Origin: Chrysomallon squamiferum
Taxonomy: Eukaryota > Mollusca > Gastropoda > Neomphalida > Peltospiridae
NCBI GenBank assembly: GCA_012295275.1
Contig: CM022677.1
Location: 13,418,154-13,482,153 of the forward strand
Direction of reading: 5' to 3'
Length of the DNA: 64,000 nt
In this document: positions 1-8,223 of the stretch, piece after piece
Layout of the letters: each line of letters starts with the position of its first letter
Position numbering within the stretch: the first letter of the stretch is position 1
Position numbers and translations under genes: made by a program
The notes under the pieces: model-generated
Told to the model about the DNA's origin: nothing
What the model saw: only the letters and a program-made list of their open reading frames with translations
Database searches by the model: none

Positions 1-1046
1 ATAAATTCTTCGTCTTTGAATAGATTATTATGTGACAAGTTTAAATTTCTTTCTGGTAATCCATAATCATTATAAATATCTGTAAACGTCCAAACTCGTG
101 CGTTTGGAGGTGCCATTACTGGTACTTCGTTTGGATCTGATTTAGTATTATTTAAAACGTGTATTATCAAATTATTTATATTAAATCCAAACTTTTTGAT
201 CTTATACCCAACAAATTCATCTGGTAAATTCCAATCATCAGGTTTCGTACTGGCTTGTTTGTACCAATATGGTATAATGTGTCCTCCATGATTAAATACC
301 AATTCACAAACATTAGGATCACCTATTGCTTTTTTCCAATTAGTGTTATTTGTACCATTATCTAATATTTTCATTTTAGCTTTTCTAGTTTTAGTAAAAT
401 TTATAGCACTAGTAAATGTCCGTTTGAATGTCTTTTTAATAGTTATATATCTAGGATTAGCTCCTTTAGTGGTTCCTCCGAATCCTTGATACAAAACGTT
501 GTTACCTGTAGCTGAAGCCATGGGAGCACCTTCAACAGCTTCGCTTCCCCCTGTATCGGTAACTTCTTCATTCATAATAGAATCAGGTTCCATTACAGAC
601 TCTTGTGGTTGAAGGTATGTTCCTTTAGAATTAGTTTGTTCTAGTACATCTTGTGATATTCTATTAGATAATTGATTGTTGTTAGGCATTTTAGAACTGG
701 AACCTCCTGCTGGTTCATTCGTTTGTCGCTTCATTGCTTGTTTTGTTTCGGTTGTTTTTGATCCTTGTCTTGACTCTTCTAATGGGTATAGAGGCATATT
801 AAAAGGGTCCTCTTCGTCCGAATCCTCAATATGGTTATTGTTTTCCCGAAGACCTTGTATTGCCGTATAGAAATTTTGATTAGGAATTTGTAAATTTGGA
901 TATTGACGTCGTATTTGTAGCCACCTGTTTTGGCGCTGATCCACCGGCACATTTAATTCTGATAAGATAGCAAATGCTTTAGCTTTAGCTATTGCCCAAA
1001 GTCTAGTCACTTCTTTCTTGTTTAACACACGTTTTCCTTTATTCAT
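1..1046 (-). CDS. Endogenous parvovirus copy A: capsid (VP) gene, 5' part, runs off window
   Basis: Seen: an open minus-strand frame starts at the ATG at 1046-1044 and stays open to position 1, about 348 codons with no stop. The N-terminal part is basic (MNKGKR). An acidic stretch ending in EEDPFNMPLYP follows, then a G/S-rich linker, then beta-strand-like sequence containing FNHGGHIIPYWY and PPNARVWTFTDIYNDYG. Copy C (6188-7859) shows closely similar protein with frameshifts. Known: a G/S-rich linker ahead of a jelly-roll core is usual in parvovirus capsid proteins. No phospholipase A2 signature (calcium loop or HD catalytic pair) is visible, which is also true of hamaparvoviruses. The start is supported by the ATGA overlap with the upstream small ORF and by conservation in copies B and C. 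Inference: a structural gene of an endogenous densovirus-like element that is either young or preserved. The 3' end is not in the window. Confidence 0.78.
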   Translation of the reverse strand, partial: MNKGKRVLNKKEVTRLWAIAKAKAFAILSELNVPVDQRQNRWLQIRRQYPNLQIPNQNFYTAIQGLRENNNHIEDSDEEDPFNMPLYPLEESRQGSKTTETKQAMKRQTNEPAGGSSSKMPNNNQLSNRISQDVLEQTNSKGTYLQPQESVMEPDSIMNEEVTDTGGSEAVEGAPMASATGNNVLYQGFGGTTKGANPRYITIKKTFKRTFTSAINFTKTRKAKMKILDNGTNNTNWKKAIGDPNVCELVFNHGGHIIPYWYKQASTKPDDWNLPDEFVGYKIKKFGFNINNLIIHVLNNTKSDPNEVPVMAPPNARVWTFTDIYNDYGLPERNLNLSHNNLFKDEEF

Positions 1047-1408
1047 GAAATCGGACTGGTTATACGCATATAATTCACGTATTCGTCCTCTTCTTGTTCT
1101 AATTCGTCTCTCTCAGATGGAGAAACGTTATTATCCAATTTTTTGTCGTCTGGTTGCAAGAAATCACCGAATTGATGTATGGCTTCTTCTATTTGACTTT
1201 TAGTATATGTAGCAATACCTTCAACAGAAGATTCAACAATACTTTGTCCAATAGCTGTAGCTGGCTCTAAATATATACTATCTGCTCCAACAATTTCAGC
1301 AATAGCTGGTACTGTAGAATCTATTATAGCTGATGTCGCTAATTCAATAGATGTATCAAAAGCAAATTCTATTATTTCAGTAGCTATAATTGCCAAAGCT
1401 GTAAACAT
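1043..1408 (-). CDS. Endogenous parvovirus copy A: small hydrophobic ORF upstream of capsid (121 aa)
   Basis: Seen: a 121-codon frame starts MFTALAIIATEIIEFAF. The N-terminal two thirds are Ala/Ile-rich and amphipathic or hydrophobic. The C-terminal third is acidic (ERDELEQEEDEYV) and ends SPIS. The stop TGA (1045-1043) overlaps the capsid ATG (1046-1044) as ATGA, a layout typical of translational coupling. Homologous frames lie at the same place in copy B (start 4373) and copy C (start 8223), so the gene is part of the viral unit. I do not recognise the family. It could be a minor capsid or membrane-active protein encoded separately where other parvoviruses have the VP1 unique region, or an accessory protein. 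No PLA2 residues are visible. The function is unknown and the reality of the gene is well supported. Confidence 0.72.
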   Translation of the reverse strand: MFTALAIIATEIIEFAFDTSIELATSAIIDSTVPAIAEIVGADSIYLEPATAIGQSIVESSVEGIATYTKSQIEEAIHQFGDFLQPDDKKLDNNVSPSERDELEQEEDEYVNYMRITSPIS

Positions 1409-1410
1409 CC

Positions 1411-1488
1411 TAACACATCATCAACAAACATAAAAATGAAAAATATATACATATAGTTATATTATATATTATAAATCACGTGATATTA
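1411..1488 (-). promoter_or_regulatory. Putative promoter/leader between hairpin and small ORF, copy A
   Basis: On the minus strand this short AT-rich leader has several TATA-like runs (ATATATTTTT, TATAATATATAAT) and an E-box-like CACGTG at about 1477-1484. The equivalent leader of copy B (4374-4480) has TATATATATA, TATAAAT and two CACGTG sites. The position between terminal hairpin and first ORF fits a viral promoter. No transcript start can be seen from sequence alone. Confidence 0.4.
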
Positions 1489-1489
1489 C

Positions 1490-1860
1490 GGATATGACGT
1501 CATACTCTTCAAAATAAAAAAAATAGGGTGGGGGGTGAATAATAAAATTACCTGATAGATTTCAACCTAACTCTTGTTATTGTAAAAAAAACAAAGTTCC
1601 TCATGATCTGGCTTTTTAGTTTTGGGGCTTTTTGACCATAACGTACTTTTAACTTATGATCCTTCGGGTTCTGGCTTCGCCCGAAGGAACGTTATCACAT
1701 TCGGGCTAAAAGTGCATTATGGTCAAAAAGCCAAAAAGCTAAAAAGCCAGATCATGAGGAACTTTTTTTTTTTACAATAACAAGAGTTATGTTAGAATCT
1801 ATCAGGTCATGTTTTACTAACCCCCCATTATTTATTTTGAAGAGACGTCATTTCCTGTTT
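1490..1860. repeat. Parvovirus terminal hairpin (ITR) between copies A and B, orientation 1
   Basis: Seen: a long imperfect palindrome. The left arm runs from about 1499 (ACTCTTCAAAATAAA) through TTCCTCATGATCTGGC (1598-1613) to CTTTTTGACCATAA. The right arm is its reverse complement (TTATGGTCAAAAAGCC ... GCCAGATCATGAGGAA) out to about 1850. The centre (about 1645-1710) is an asymmetric segment with an inner stem CCTTCGGG/CCCGAAGG. Known: parvovirus termini fold into hairpins with small internal stems and occur as flip and flop forms. The centre here is in the opposite orientation to that of the hairpin at 4485-4770. Outer edges carry TGACGTCA palindromes. Confidence 0.85.
1495..1502. promoter_or_regulatory. 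TGACGTCA palindrome at outer edge of hairpin
   Basis: A perfect CRE/ATF-type octamer lies at the capsid-side edge of the hairpin. Further exact copies lie on the other side at 1879-1886 and 1893-1900, and at 4805-4812 beside the second hairpin. The placement is conserved across units, so a viral transcription or replication role is plausible. Cis-element function is inferred only. Confidence 0.45.
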
Positions 1861-1878
1861 ATAACGTTATTTCCTATA

Positions 1879-1900
1879 TGACGTCATAGCTTTGACGTCA
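1879..1900. promoter_or_regulatory. Two tandem TGACGTCA octamers on the NS side of the hairpin
   Basis: Two exact TGACGTCA octamers, 14 bp apart, lie outside the right arm of the hairpin. The region 1901-2060 between them and the NS1 stop is AT-rich and contains no other coding sequence. Confidence 0.45.
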
Positions 1901-2060
1901 TATCCGTTTACAGTTTAGCAGACGATAAGTAAAATTCTACATTAATTAATTAATAAATAACAAACAATATTTACTTCAAATTAAATTATTTATTTAATTA
2001 ACGTTTTAAATAAAATATTTAACAATATTTGTATAATTATTATACAATACGTTATATTGT

Positions 2061-3715
2061 TCAATCTTCCTTTTTATATTTATTGAAAATGTTCATTTGG
2101 GTTTTTGGAATAGTTTCTGAAAACATAGCTTCAAACGGCTGACTTTCTGGAATGTAAAATTTGAATTTTTTAACTGTTGGATCTGATGGTTCGTATCCGG
2201 TTGTTATATAGTATGGATCTAACTCGTCTGTTGTGTTGTCATCATCAACGTCATCAGGTTGGTTAATTTCTTCCCTTTTTCTTTTAATTCCTTTGTTGTC
2301 AGAATTAAATGTTTCCTCATTCTGTGACTTTACAAATAAATCTTGTGACGGATTATAATAATCCTGTTCTGATATTTCTATGTATTCTATTTTGTTATCT
2401 TCTGTATCTTTAGTTGTGCTCATCATTGGATCTAAATCTGTTGTCAATAATGTTTGGCTGTCATCAAAATTGTCATGAAAATAACTGAGTTTTCCATCTA
2501 ACGTGTTGTCATTGTTACTGTTATTGTTTTTGTTGACAAAATAGTCTCTGTCATTTTCTAACGCGATGTTTATTTCATCATCTGTAGGTTCTCTACCTAC
2601 AGTGAAAAGTTTTGGATGTAAAAGGTTGTAGCAATTCTTTAAAATTTCACTTCTTTTCAGATTTTGAATTAAATACAGTCTGGTCTTCATTATACTTATT
2701 TGTGAATTTGTTAAACCGTCTCCAAATTTGTTGTTGGAATTTAATATGTTAGCACGACATATGTTAGCACGACAGTAACAAGGCGTGGTACCCTTGCGTT
2801 CACAAGTTGCCTTGCTACCACTAAGAAGGTCTTTATATTTGTCTATGTTCGTTTGCGTTATAGATATTTCTTCCCCTAGTACAACTTTTTTACCTCCTAA
2901 CATTTGCCATGGGAAGTTATCTTTAGCGATTTTCCCCGCGCATTGTAAACATTCGAACATTGAGCTTGTAACCATGGTTTTTCCACTGTCTGATTCTCCC
3001 TGGAAATACATTCCTACCTTTTTCTTTCCTTTACCTTTTAACAAAGCTACTATTAAACAAAACAACCATCTTTCTTCTATTTCCTGTTCACGACACCAGC
3101 TGTTGAAAATTTTAAGACTGTCATCCGGTGACATATAATGGTCTATATTATCGTTAAGAATTTGTATCTGTTCGAAAGCATTTTTTTCAGATTGTTCCTC
3201 AAGATATTTTGAACGTGCCGCCTTAAATAATTTGTCACCGGAAGTGTTAGCAACTGAATTGCACAACGCTTTAAACTCATTGGATGACGGTTCGAATTTG
3301 CTTATAAGCATGTTTAATTTGTTTACTTCGGGATATTTTGTTATCAGTTGGTAAAAAAAAATCCAATGTTTCTGCCGATTTATTTGTCAAGAGATGACAT
3401 GGAATATTTCTATTTTCGTTCACTGTTGTATTACTTTCAATTTTGTTGTCTGATGATGTCATCATCGCATCTATAATGTCATGTTTATTTTGACGTCACG
3501 AGCACTTGTTCCTCCTTTAGATACAACATCGGACTTAGTAATCTTTGAATTAACGACATTGTCTGTCTTCACTGCTTCATCTTTTCGTATTGGTTCTCTT
3601 ATCCTAGATGTATTATAGTTCATATCCATTTTCTGATTGTTGTCTGTGTTGTCAAAAAAATCGTTAAGTATGTTCATGATGTCGGCATCGTTGTCTTGCA
3701 TTTTTTTATCCACGT
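2061..3715 (-). pseudogene. NS1: Endogenous parvovirus copy B: NS1 with SF3 helicase domain, N-terminus deleted and frameshifted
   Basis: Seen: the main frame, 3311-2061 (416 codons), holds an SF3 helicase. Walker A GESDSGKT is at residues 105-112 of that frame. A Walker B-like VVLGEE is at 143-148. A sensor-like NSNN stretch is at about 191-194. An acidic, Ser/Asn-rich tail carries a basic patch (KRKREE). Upstream, 3465-3345 is the same protein in another frame (HLLTNKSAETLDFF), and 3715-3471 holds a further stretch including DIMNILNDFFD. A run of A's near 3352-3361 is a likely frameshift site. The N-terminal HUH nuclease domain is missing because the sequence joins capsid-derived sequence near 3700-3715. 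Known: parvovirus NS1 combines an HUH endonuclease and an SF3 helicase for rolling-hairpin replication. Copy C supplies the other half but with about 25% amino-acid difference in the overlap. Non-functional as it stands. Confidence 0.85.
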
Positions 3716-4008
3716 CATTTGTGTCTGTTGTTTGTTGGTTGTCGTCGTCGTATAAAGGGGTCCCGAAAGGGTCGTCTTCGTCCGAATTTTCAACAGCGTT
3801 AGTCTTGCCCAATATTTTGAATTGCCTGATAGAAATCGTAATTAGGAACTTGTAAAGTTCGATACTGACGTCTGATTCGTAACCACCTTTCTTGTCTTTC
3901 TGAATAGGGGACATCTAAATCAGCTAATTTTGCAAATGCTCTGGATTTTGCTATAGATCAGAGTCTTGTTACTTCCTTTTTGTTCAACAGTCTCTTTCCT
4001 TTATCCAT
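3716..4008 (-). pseudogene. VP: Endogenous parvovirus copy B: remnant of capsid N-terminus fused to NS1 sequence
   Basis: Seen: the capsid ATG equivalent is at 4008-4006, followed by a basic start like that of copies A and C but with an early in-frame stop near 3958. A shifted frame from 3914 continues through the capsid acidic motif DEDDPFGTPLYDDD and then passes, without a stop, into NS1-type sequence (DIMNILNDFFD). The capsid beta-barrel, the capsid 3' end and the NS1 nuclease domain are therefore absent. Inference: one internal deletion joins the capsid N-terminus to the NS1 linker. The breakpoint lies at about 3690-3720, in acidic coding sequence on both sides. Confidence 0.72.
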
Positions 4009-4373
4009 GAAATCGGACTGTTTCTATAAACATATGAAACGTTTTCGTCCTCTTCTTCTTGTAACTGCTGACGTTCAGCTTCAGAAACGTAAGTGTCTAT
4101 ATCCTTTCCACTATCAGCCGTAATTAACTTACCAACCTGATTTAATGCTTCTTGTATCTGATTTTTGGTATAAGTTGAAGTACCTTCAACAGACGATTCT
4201 ACAATAGATTGTCCGATAGCTGTAGCTGGTTCAAGTAGTGCACTATCAGTACCTATTATCTCTGCAATAGCTGGTGCTGTAGATTCTAATATTGCTGATG
4301 TAGCTAGTTCCACAGAATCATCAAATGCGTACTCAATTAATTCAGTAGCTATGATCCCTAAAGCTGTGAACAT
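3984..4373 (-). CDS. Endogenous parvovirus copy B: small hydrophobic ORF (stop lost, read-through tail)
   Basis: Homologue of the 121-codon frame of copy A, starting MFTALGIIATELIEYAF at 4373. The body is Ala/Ile-rich and a C-terminal acidic segment contains EEEDENV. The normal TGA after SPIS, which overlaps the capsid ATG in copies A and C, has become TGG, so the frame reads eight codons past it to a stop at 3984. The frame is also open upstream to 4484, but conservation with the other copies sets the start at 4373. Identity to copy A is only about 65% by eye, lower than between A and C. Function unknown. Confidence 0.7.
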   Translation of the reverse strand: MFTALGIIATELIEYAFDDSVELATSAILESTAPAIAEIIGTDSALLEPATAIGQSIVESSVEGTSTYTKNQIQEALNQVGKLITADSGKDIDTYVSEAERQQLQEEEDENVSYVYRNSPISWIKERDC

Positions 4374-4484
4374 CGTATGATGACAATCATCAGTGGAATA
4401 AAATAATTTATACAATGAAAGAATATATATATAATAAAATATATCACGTGATATGTCACGTGACACATATATGTAAGTATTCAA
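4374..4484 (-). promoter_or_regulatory. Putative promoter/leader upstream of copy B small ORF
   Basis: AT-rich leader between hairpin and first ORF. On the minus strand it contains a TATATATATA run, a TATAAAT element about 30 bp above the ATG, and two CACGTG palindromes (about 4444-4449 and 4457-4462). It parallels the copy A leader at 1411-1488. Promoter activity is inferred from position and motifs. Confidence 0.4.
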
Positions 4485-4770
4485 ACAATAACATGACCTG
4501 ATGGATTCTAACCTAACTCTTGTTTACCGTTAAAAAAACAAAGTTCCTCATGATCTGGCTTTTTGGCTTTTTGGCTTTTTGACCATAATGTACTTTTAGC
4601 CCGAATGTGATAACGTTCCTTCGGGCGTAGCCAGAAACCGAAGGATCATAAGTTAAACGTACATTATGGTCAAAAAGCCAAAAAGCCAAAAAGCCAGATC
4701 ATGAGGAACTTTGTTTTTTAACAGTAAACAAGAGTTAGGTTGAAATCTATCAAGTCATTTTATTGTTCAC
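4485..4770. repeat. Parvovirus terminal hairpin (ITR) between copies B and C, opposite central orientation
   Basis: Seen: arms run from about 4485 (ATAACATGACCTGATGG) through TTCCTCATGATCTGGC (4542-4557), and mirror at 4692-4707 out to about 4770. The centre, about 4590-4655, contains GCCCGAATGTGATAACG followed by CCTTCGGG and CCGAAGG. This is the reverse complement, nearly base for base, of the central segment of the 1490-1860 hairpin, while the arms are in the same order. This is what flip and flop forms of one terminal hairpin look like. The NS-side flank continues with a C-rich CACCCTCCACCC run and TGACGTCA at 4805-4812. Confidence 0.85.
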
Positions 4771-4814
4771 CCTCCACCCTATTTTTTTTTTAATTTGAAG
4801 AGTATGACGTCATA

Positions 4815-6036
4815 TACGATATTGACCATCGTTCTGGAATGCATTGTTCTACACACCAGCTGTTGAACACCTTTAAACTGTCATCTGGTGTCATGTAATT
4901 ATCGATGTTATCCGATAATGACAGAATCTGGTCGTATGCGTTCTTCTCTGCTTCCTCTTCCATGTATTTCGATCTAGCAGCCTTGAATAGCTTTTCTTCT
5001 GATGTATTAGCTACTGCATTACATATAGCTTTAAACTCGTTACTGTTGCTGTCATATTTGCTGATTAACAAATTCAGTTTGTTCACGTCTGAATGTTTAA
5101 CTATTAGTTTATAAAAGAAGTCAGATGTATCAGCTGATTTGTTGGTTATCAGATGAGATGGAACTAATTCATCCTGTTTGTTAGTAGTATTACATACAGC
5201 AATATTGTTTTCGCCTTGAGGTATAGTTTCTAACATCACTTCCTCCATCTTAGCTGCTGCAGAAGATGTTCCTTTACCGTGATTCACGACAGGAGATGAT
5301 GTTGTAGTCTTATTGAAATTGACGTCGTCCTTTCTCACAGCTCTTTGATATCGGAAATAATTGTACTCTTATCTTTTATTGGTTGATCGTCAAAGAAATC
5401 TAACAGAACGTTCATTATGTCTTCTTCCTCCTCTTTAGAACGTTTTTCTGTTTCGTTCCAAATGTGTAGCATCTTTTCGTCGTTTGTTCCTAAATACATC
5501 TTCTCCGAATCGTTAATCAAATACATCATGTAGTTTTCTACAGATGTACATTGTGGATCCTTCAATTTACGAATCTTGATGTATCCCTTTTCATTTAAAA
5601 TTGCACGAATGAGTCGTCTGTATTGTCTATCTTGTGATGGGGTCTTCATGTTAGTTTTCCAAATAATGTGAACGTGAGAACCATAAGTAGGATAATTACT
5701 TTCTACTTGACAATCTTTTTGATGATATACTAATAGTATCTTCCAGTTCTTGTTTCGTATAAAGGATTTCAATTCTGTCACGACTCTGTCCTGTCCTTTT
5801 GCCAGATATTCATAATTGGGCGTGGCCCAATGATCCACAGTCTCGTCTAATATGTCTTGCTGATCCATCTGGTAGCTTTTAATATAATTCTTGCCTGGTG
5901 CGTAAACGTATTTACCTTCTTTGTCTTTAGCTAGAGATCTGGGTACCAAAAATTTCGGGTGTACCATGTCGTAACCAGTGTGTCCTATAACCACACTATA
6001 ATAACTATTTCCAACGGTTTCAACATATCTATCCAT
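4815..6036 (-). pseudogene. NS1: Endogenous parvovirus copy C: NS1 with HUH endonuclease domain, helicase core deleted
   Basis: Seen: the best start is the ATG at 6036 (MDRYVETVGN). The frame is open a few codons further up but without an upstream ATG. Residues 121-123 are HVH in GSHVHIIWKT, the HUH metal-binding motif. Residues 166-173 (VENYMMYL) hold two tyrosines that could be the nicking residue. The first frame ends at 5335 and the protein resumes in another frame from 5338, through an S/T-rich linker into the helicase N-terminal region (NEFKAICNAVANTS, MTPDDSLKVFNSWC). After ERW, at about 4822, homology stops. The sequence joins the hairpin flank (TGACGTCA) directly, removing Walker A and everything after it. 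Known: parvovirus NS1 nicks and unwinds the genome. This copy is doubly broken, by a frameshift and a 3' deletion. Confidence 0.85.
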
Positions 6037-6187
6037 TATTAATCCTGATGACAATCAAAATTAAATTTATATGTTTGTTTAAAACATTCAATTTCATGTG
6101 ACTAAATGAACGTAAATATTAACAAAGACTTTTAACTGTATTCTTACGCAACTATGAGAAACTATTTTTATTTATTTATTTCTGTTT
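6037..6187 (-). promoter_or_regulatory. VP-NS1 intergenic region with polyA signals and TATA-like element
   Basis: Only about 150 bp separate the capsid stop from the NS1 ATG. Read on the minus strand, just after the capsid stop it has overlapping AATAAATAAATAAA, a likely polyadenylation signal for the upstream transcript. Nearer the NS1 start lies ACATATAAATTT, a TATA-like element. No hairpin is present, so the terminal palindromes sit only between NS1 and the next capsid unit. Confidence 0.5.
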
Positions 6188-7859
6188 TTATATTGGATAA
6201 GACCAATCTGTACTGTCTCCTGTAATAGGTACACTTCTATCTCCATAAGCACCGTGTACTGGCCAGATAAATCGTCGTCTGGCTTTACGTTTATTCCAAT
6301 TGTCCCATATAGGGGCATATATTCTCATTTTCCATGTTTTTTCGATTCGATCTTTATATTGTTTTACAGTTTCATCTAAGAATTGATCTTGTTCTGTATG
6401 TTTCACATTGTCTTTATTTCCTACAGGTGTAGTATCGTTCAATTTAAAAATGAGTCCTGCCATATTACCTGACGGACATCCACCCAAACCTATAGGTATG
6501 TATTTTGGACACATTGCCGTTCTGACTAAAAACTCCACCTCGCTATAATAAGTTATTTGTATGTTAGCATGGTAATTAAAGAATAATGTAGCTCCGTTGC
6601 TAGTTTTCTCTACATCAGGGTATAAACCTATTAGGAACATAGGAGGTCTATTGCATTGATACGTACGACGGTGTTTAACGTCCATGCACATTTGGATTAT
6701 CTAAATCATTGCTAGATATACCGCTTTTACATAGTTTGGTGCTAGCATCATCTGCCATCGATGGTGCTCCTAAATCTTTACCAGCTTTATTTTGATAACA
6801 AGCTGAATAGTGTACATTCCTGTACTGATGGTTAAAATAGGTGGTGATAGCAGTCCATACATTCTTCATCTTTTAATCGATTATTATGAGATAGGTCCAA
6901 ATGTTTATCAGGTAATCCATAATCATTATAAATATCTGTAAATGTCCAAACTCGTGCATTTGGAGGTGCCATTACTGGTACTTCGTTTGGATCTGATTTA
7001 GTATTATTTGAAACACGTATTATCATATTATTTATATTAAATCCGAATTTTTTAATTTTATAGCCTACAACCTCATCAGGTAAATTCCAATCGTCTGCCT
7101 TCGTGCTAGCTGCTTTATACCAATAAGGTATAATGTGACCACCATGATTGAATGTAAATTCACATACATTTAGATCACCTATTGCATTTTTCCATGCTGA
7201 AGCATCTGTTGCATTATCTATAACTGACATACTAGCTTTTCTTTGTTTAGATAAATTAATCTCACTAGTGAATGTTCGTTTAAATGATTAGCTCCAGACG
7301 TTGTACCTCCAAATCTTTGGTATAAAACGTTATTTCCTGTAGCAGAGGCCATAGGAGCACCTTCACTTCCACCTGTATCAGTTACCTCTTCGTTCATGAT
7401 AGAATCAGGTTCCATTACGGACTCTTGAGGTTGAACATACGTTCCTTTGGAATTATATTGATCCAATACATCTTGTGATATCCTCGTAGATAGTTGATTA
7501 TTATTAGGAACTTTGGAGCTAGATCCTCCTCCAGGTTCGATGTTTTGTCGTTTCATGCCTTGTTGTTCTGATGCTTTTAATGCTTGTTCGTCTTCTGGGT
7601 ATATAGGCGTATTAAAAGGGTCCTCTTCGTCTTGATCTTCAATATGGTTATATTCGTTCCGAATATTTTGTATTGCCGAATAGAAATCTTGATTTGGAAT
7701 CTGTAAATTTGGATATTGACGTCGAATTTGTAACCGCCTGTTTTGGCGCTGATCCACCGGCACATTTATCTCTGATAATGTATCAAATGCTTTAGCTTTA
7801 GCTATAGCCCAAAGTCTGGTAACGTCCTTCTTGTTTAATATACGTTTCCCTTTATTCAT
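6188..7859 (-). pseudogene. VP: Endogenous parvovirus copy C: near full-length capsid (VP) gene with frameshifts
   Basis: Seen: four overlapping minus-strand segments, 7859-7218, 7230-6832, 6869-6675 and 6691-6188, make up one capsid protein of about 550 residues. The first matches copy A from MNKGKR through the acidic DPFNTPIYP and the G/S-rich linker. Near 7285 about 25 bases present in copy A are missing, which shifts the frame. Later parts contain FNHGGHIIPYWY, PPNARVWTFTDIYNDYG and, near the C-terminus, PPMFLIGLYPDVE with a beta-strand-rich tail ending DWSYPI. Known: a PP-hydrophobic strand near the C-terminus is usual in parvovirus capsids. The ATGA overlap with the upstream small ORF is kept at 7856-7859. 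Cannot make a full protein as it stands. Confidence 0.8.
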
Positions 7860-7947
7860 GAAATTGGACTAGTAGTACGCATATATGATACGTATTCGTC
7901 CTCTTCAGTTTCCAATTCCTCTCGTTCTTCAGATTAAACGTTATTAT

Positions 7948-8223
7948 CTACTGCTGTATCTTTTTTGAATTCACAAAATCAGTGAATTGATCCAAAGCGT
8001 CCTTTATTTGAGTTTTAGTATAGCTAGCAGTGCTTTCTACAGAAGATTCAACTATACTTTGTCCAATAGCAGTCGCTTGAAGTAGATATACACTGTCAGC
8101 TCCGACAATTTCGGCTATAGCTGGAGCGGTAGAATCTATAATAGCTGATGTAGCAAGTTCCACTGATGTATCAAACGCAAATTCAATGATTTCAGTAGCA
8201 ATTATACCCAAAGCTGTGAACAT
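7948..8223 (-). pseudogene. Endogenous parvovirus copy C: small hydrophobic ORF, frameshifted at its C-terminus
   Basis: Starts MFTALGIIATEIIEFAF and matches copy A closely through ATAIGQSIVESSVE, then loses the shared frame near 7965 and stops at 7948. The acidic C-terminal third survives out of frame at 7860-7947. Copy C resembles copy A more than copy B here, as it does in the capsid gene. Function unknown. Confidence 0.7.

Noticed and set aside
785-870. Plus-strand frames across the viral genes (for example 676-870, 2785-3138, 3637-3855)
   Set aside because: Antisense shadows of the minus-strand capsid and NS1 genes.
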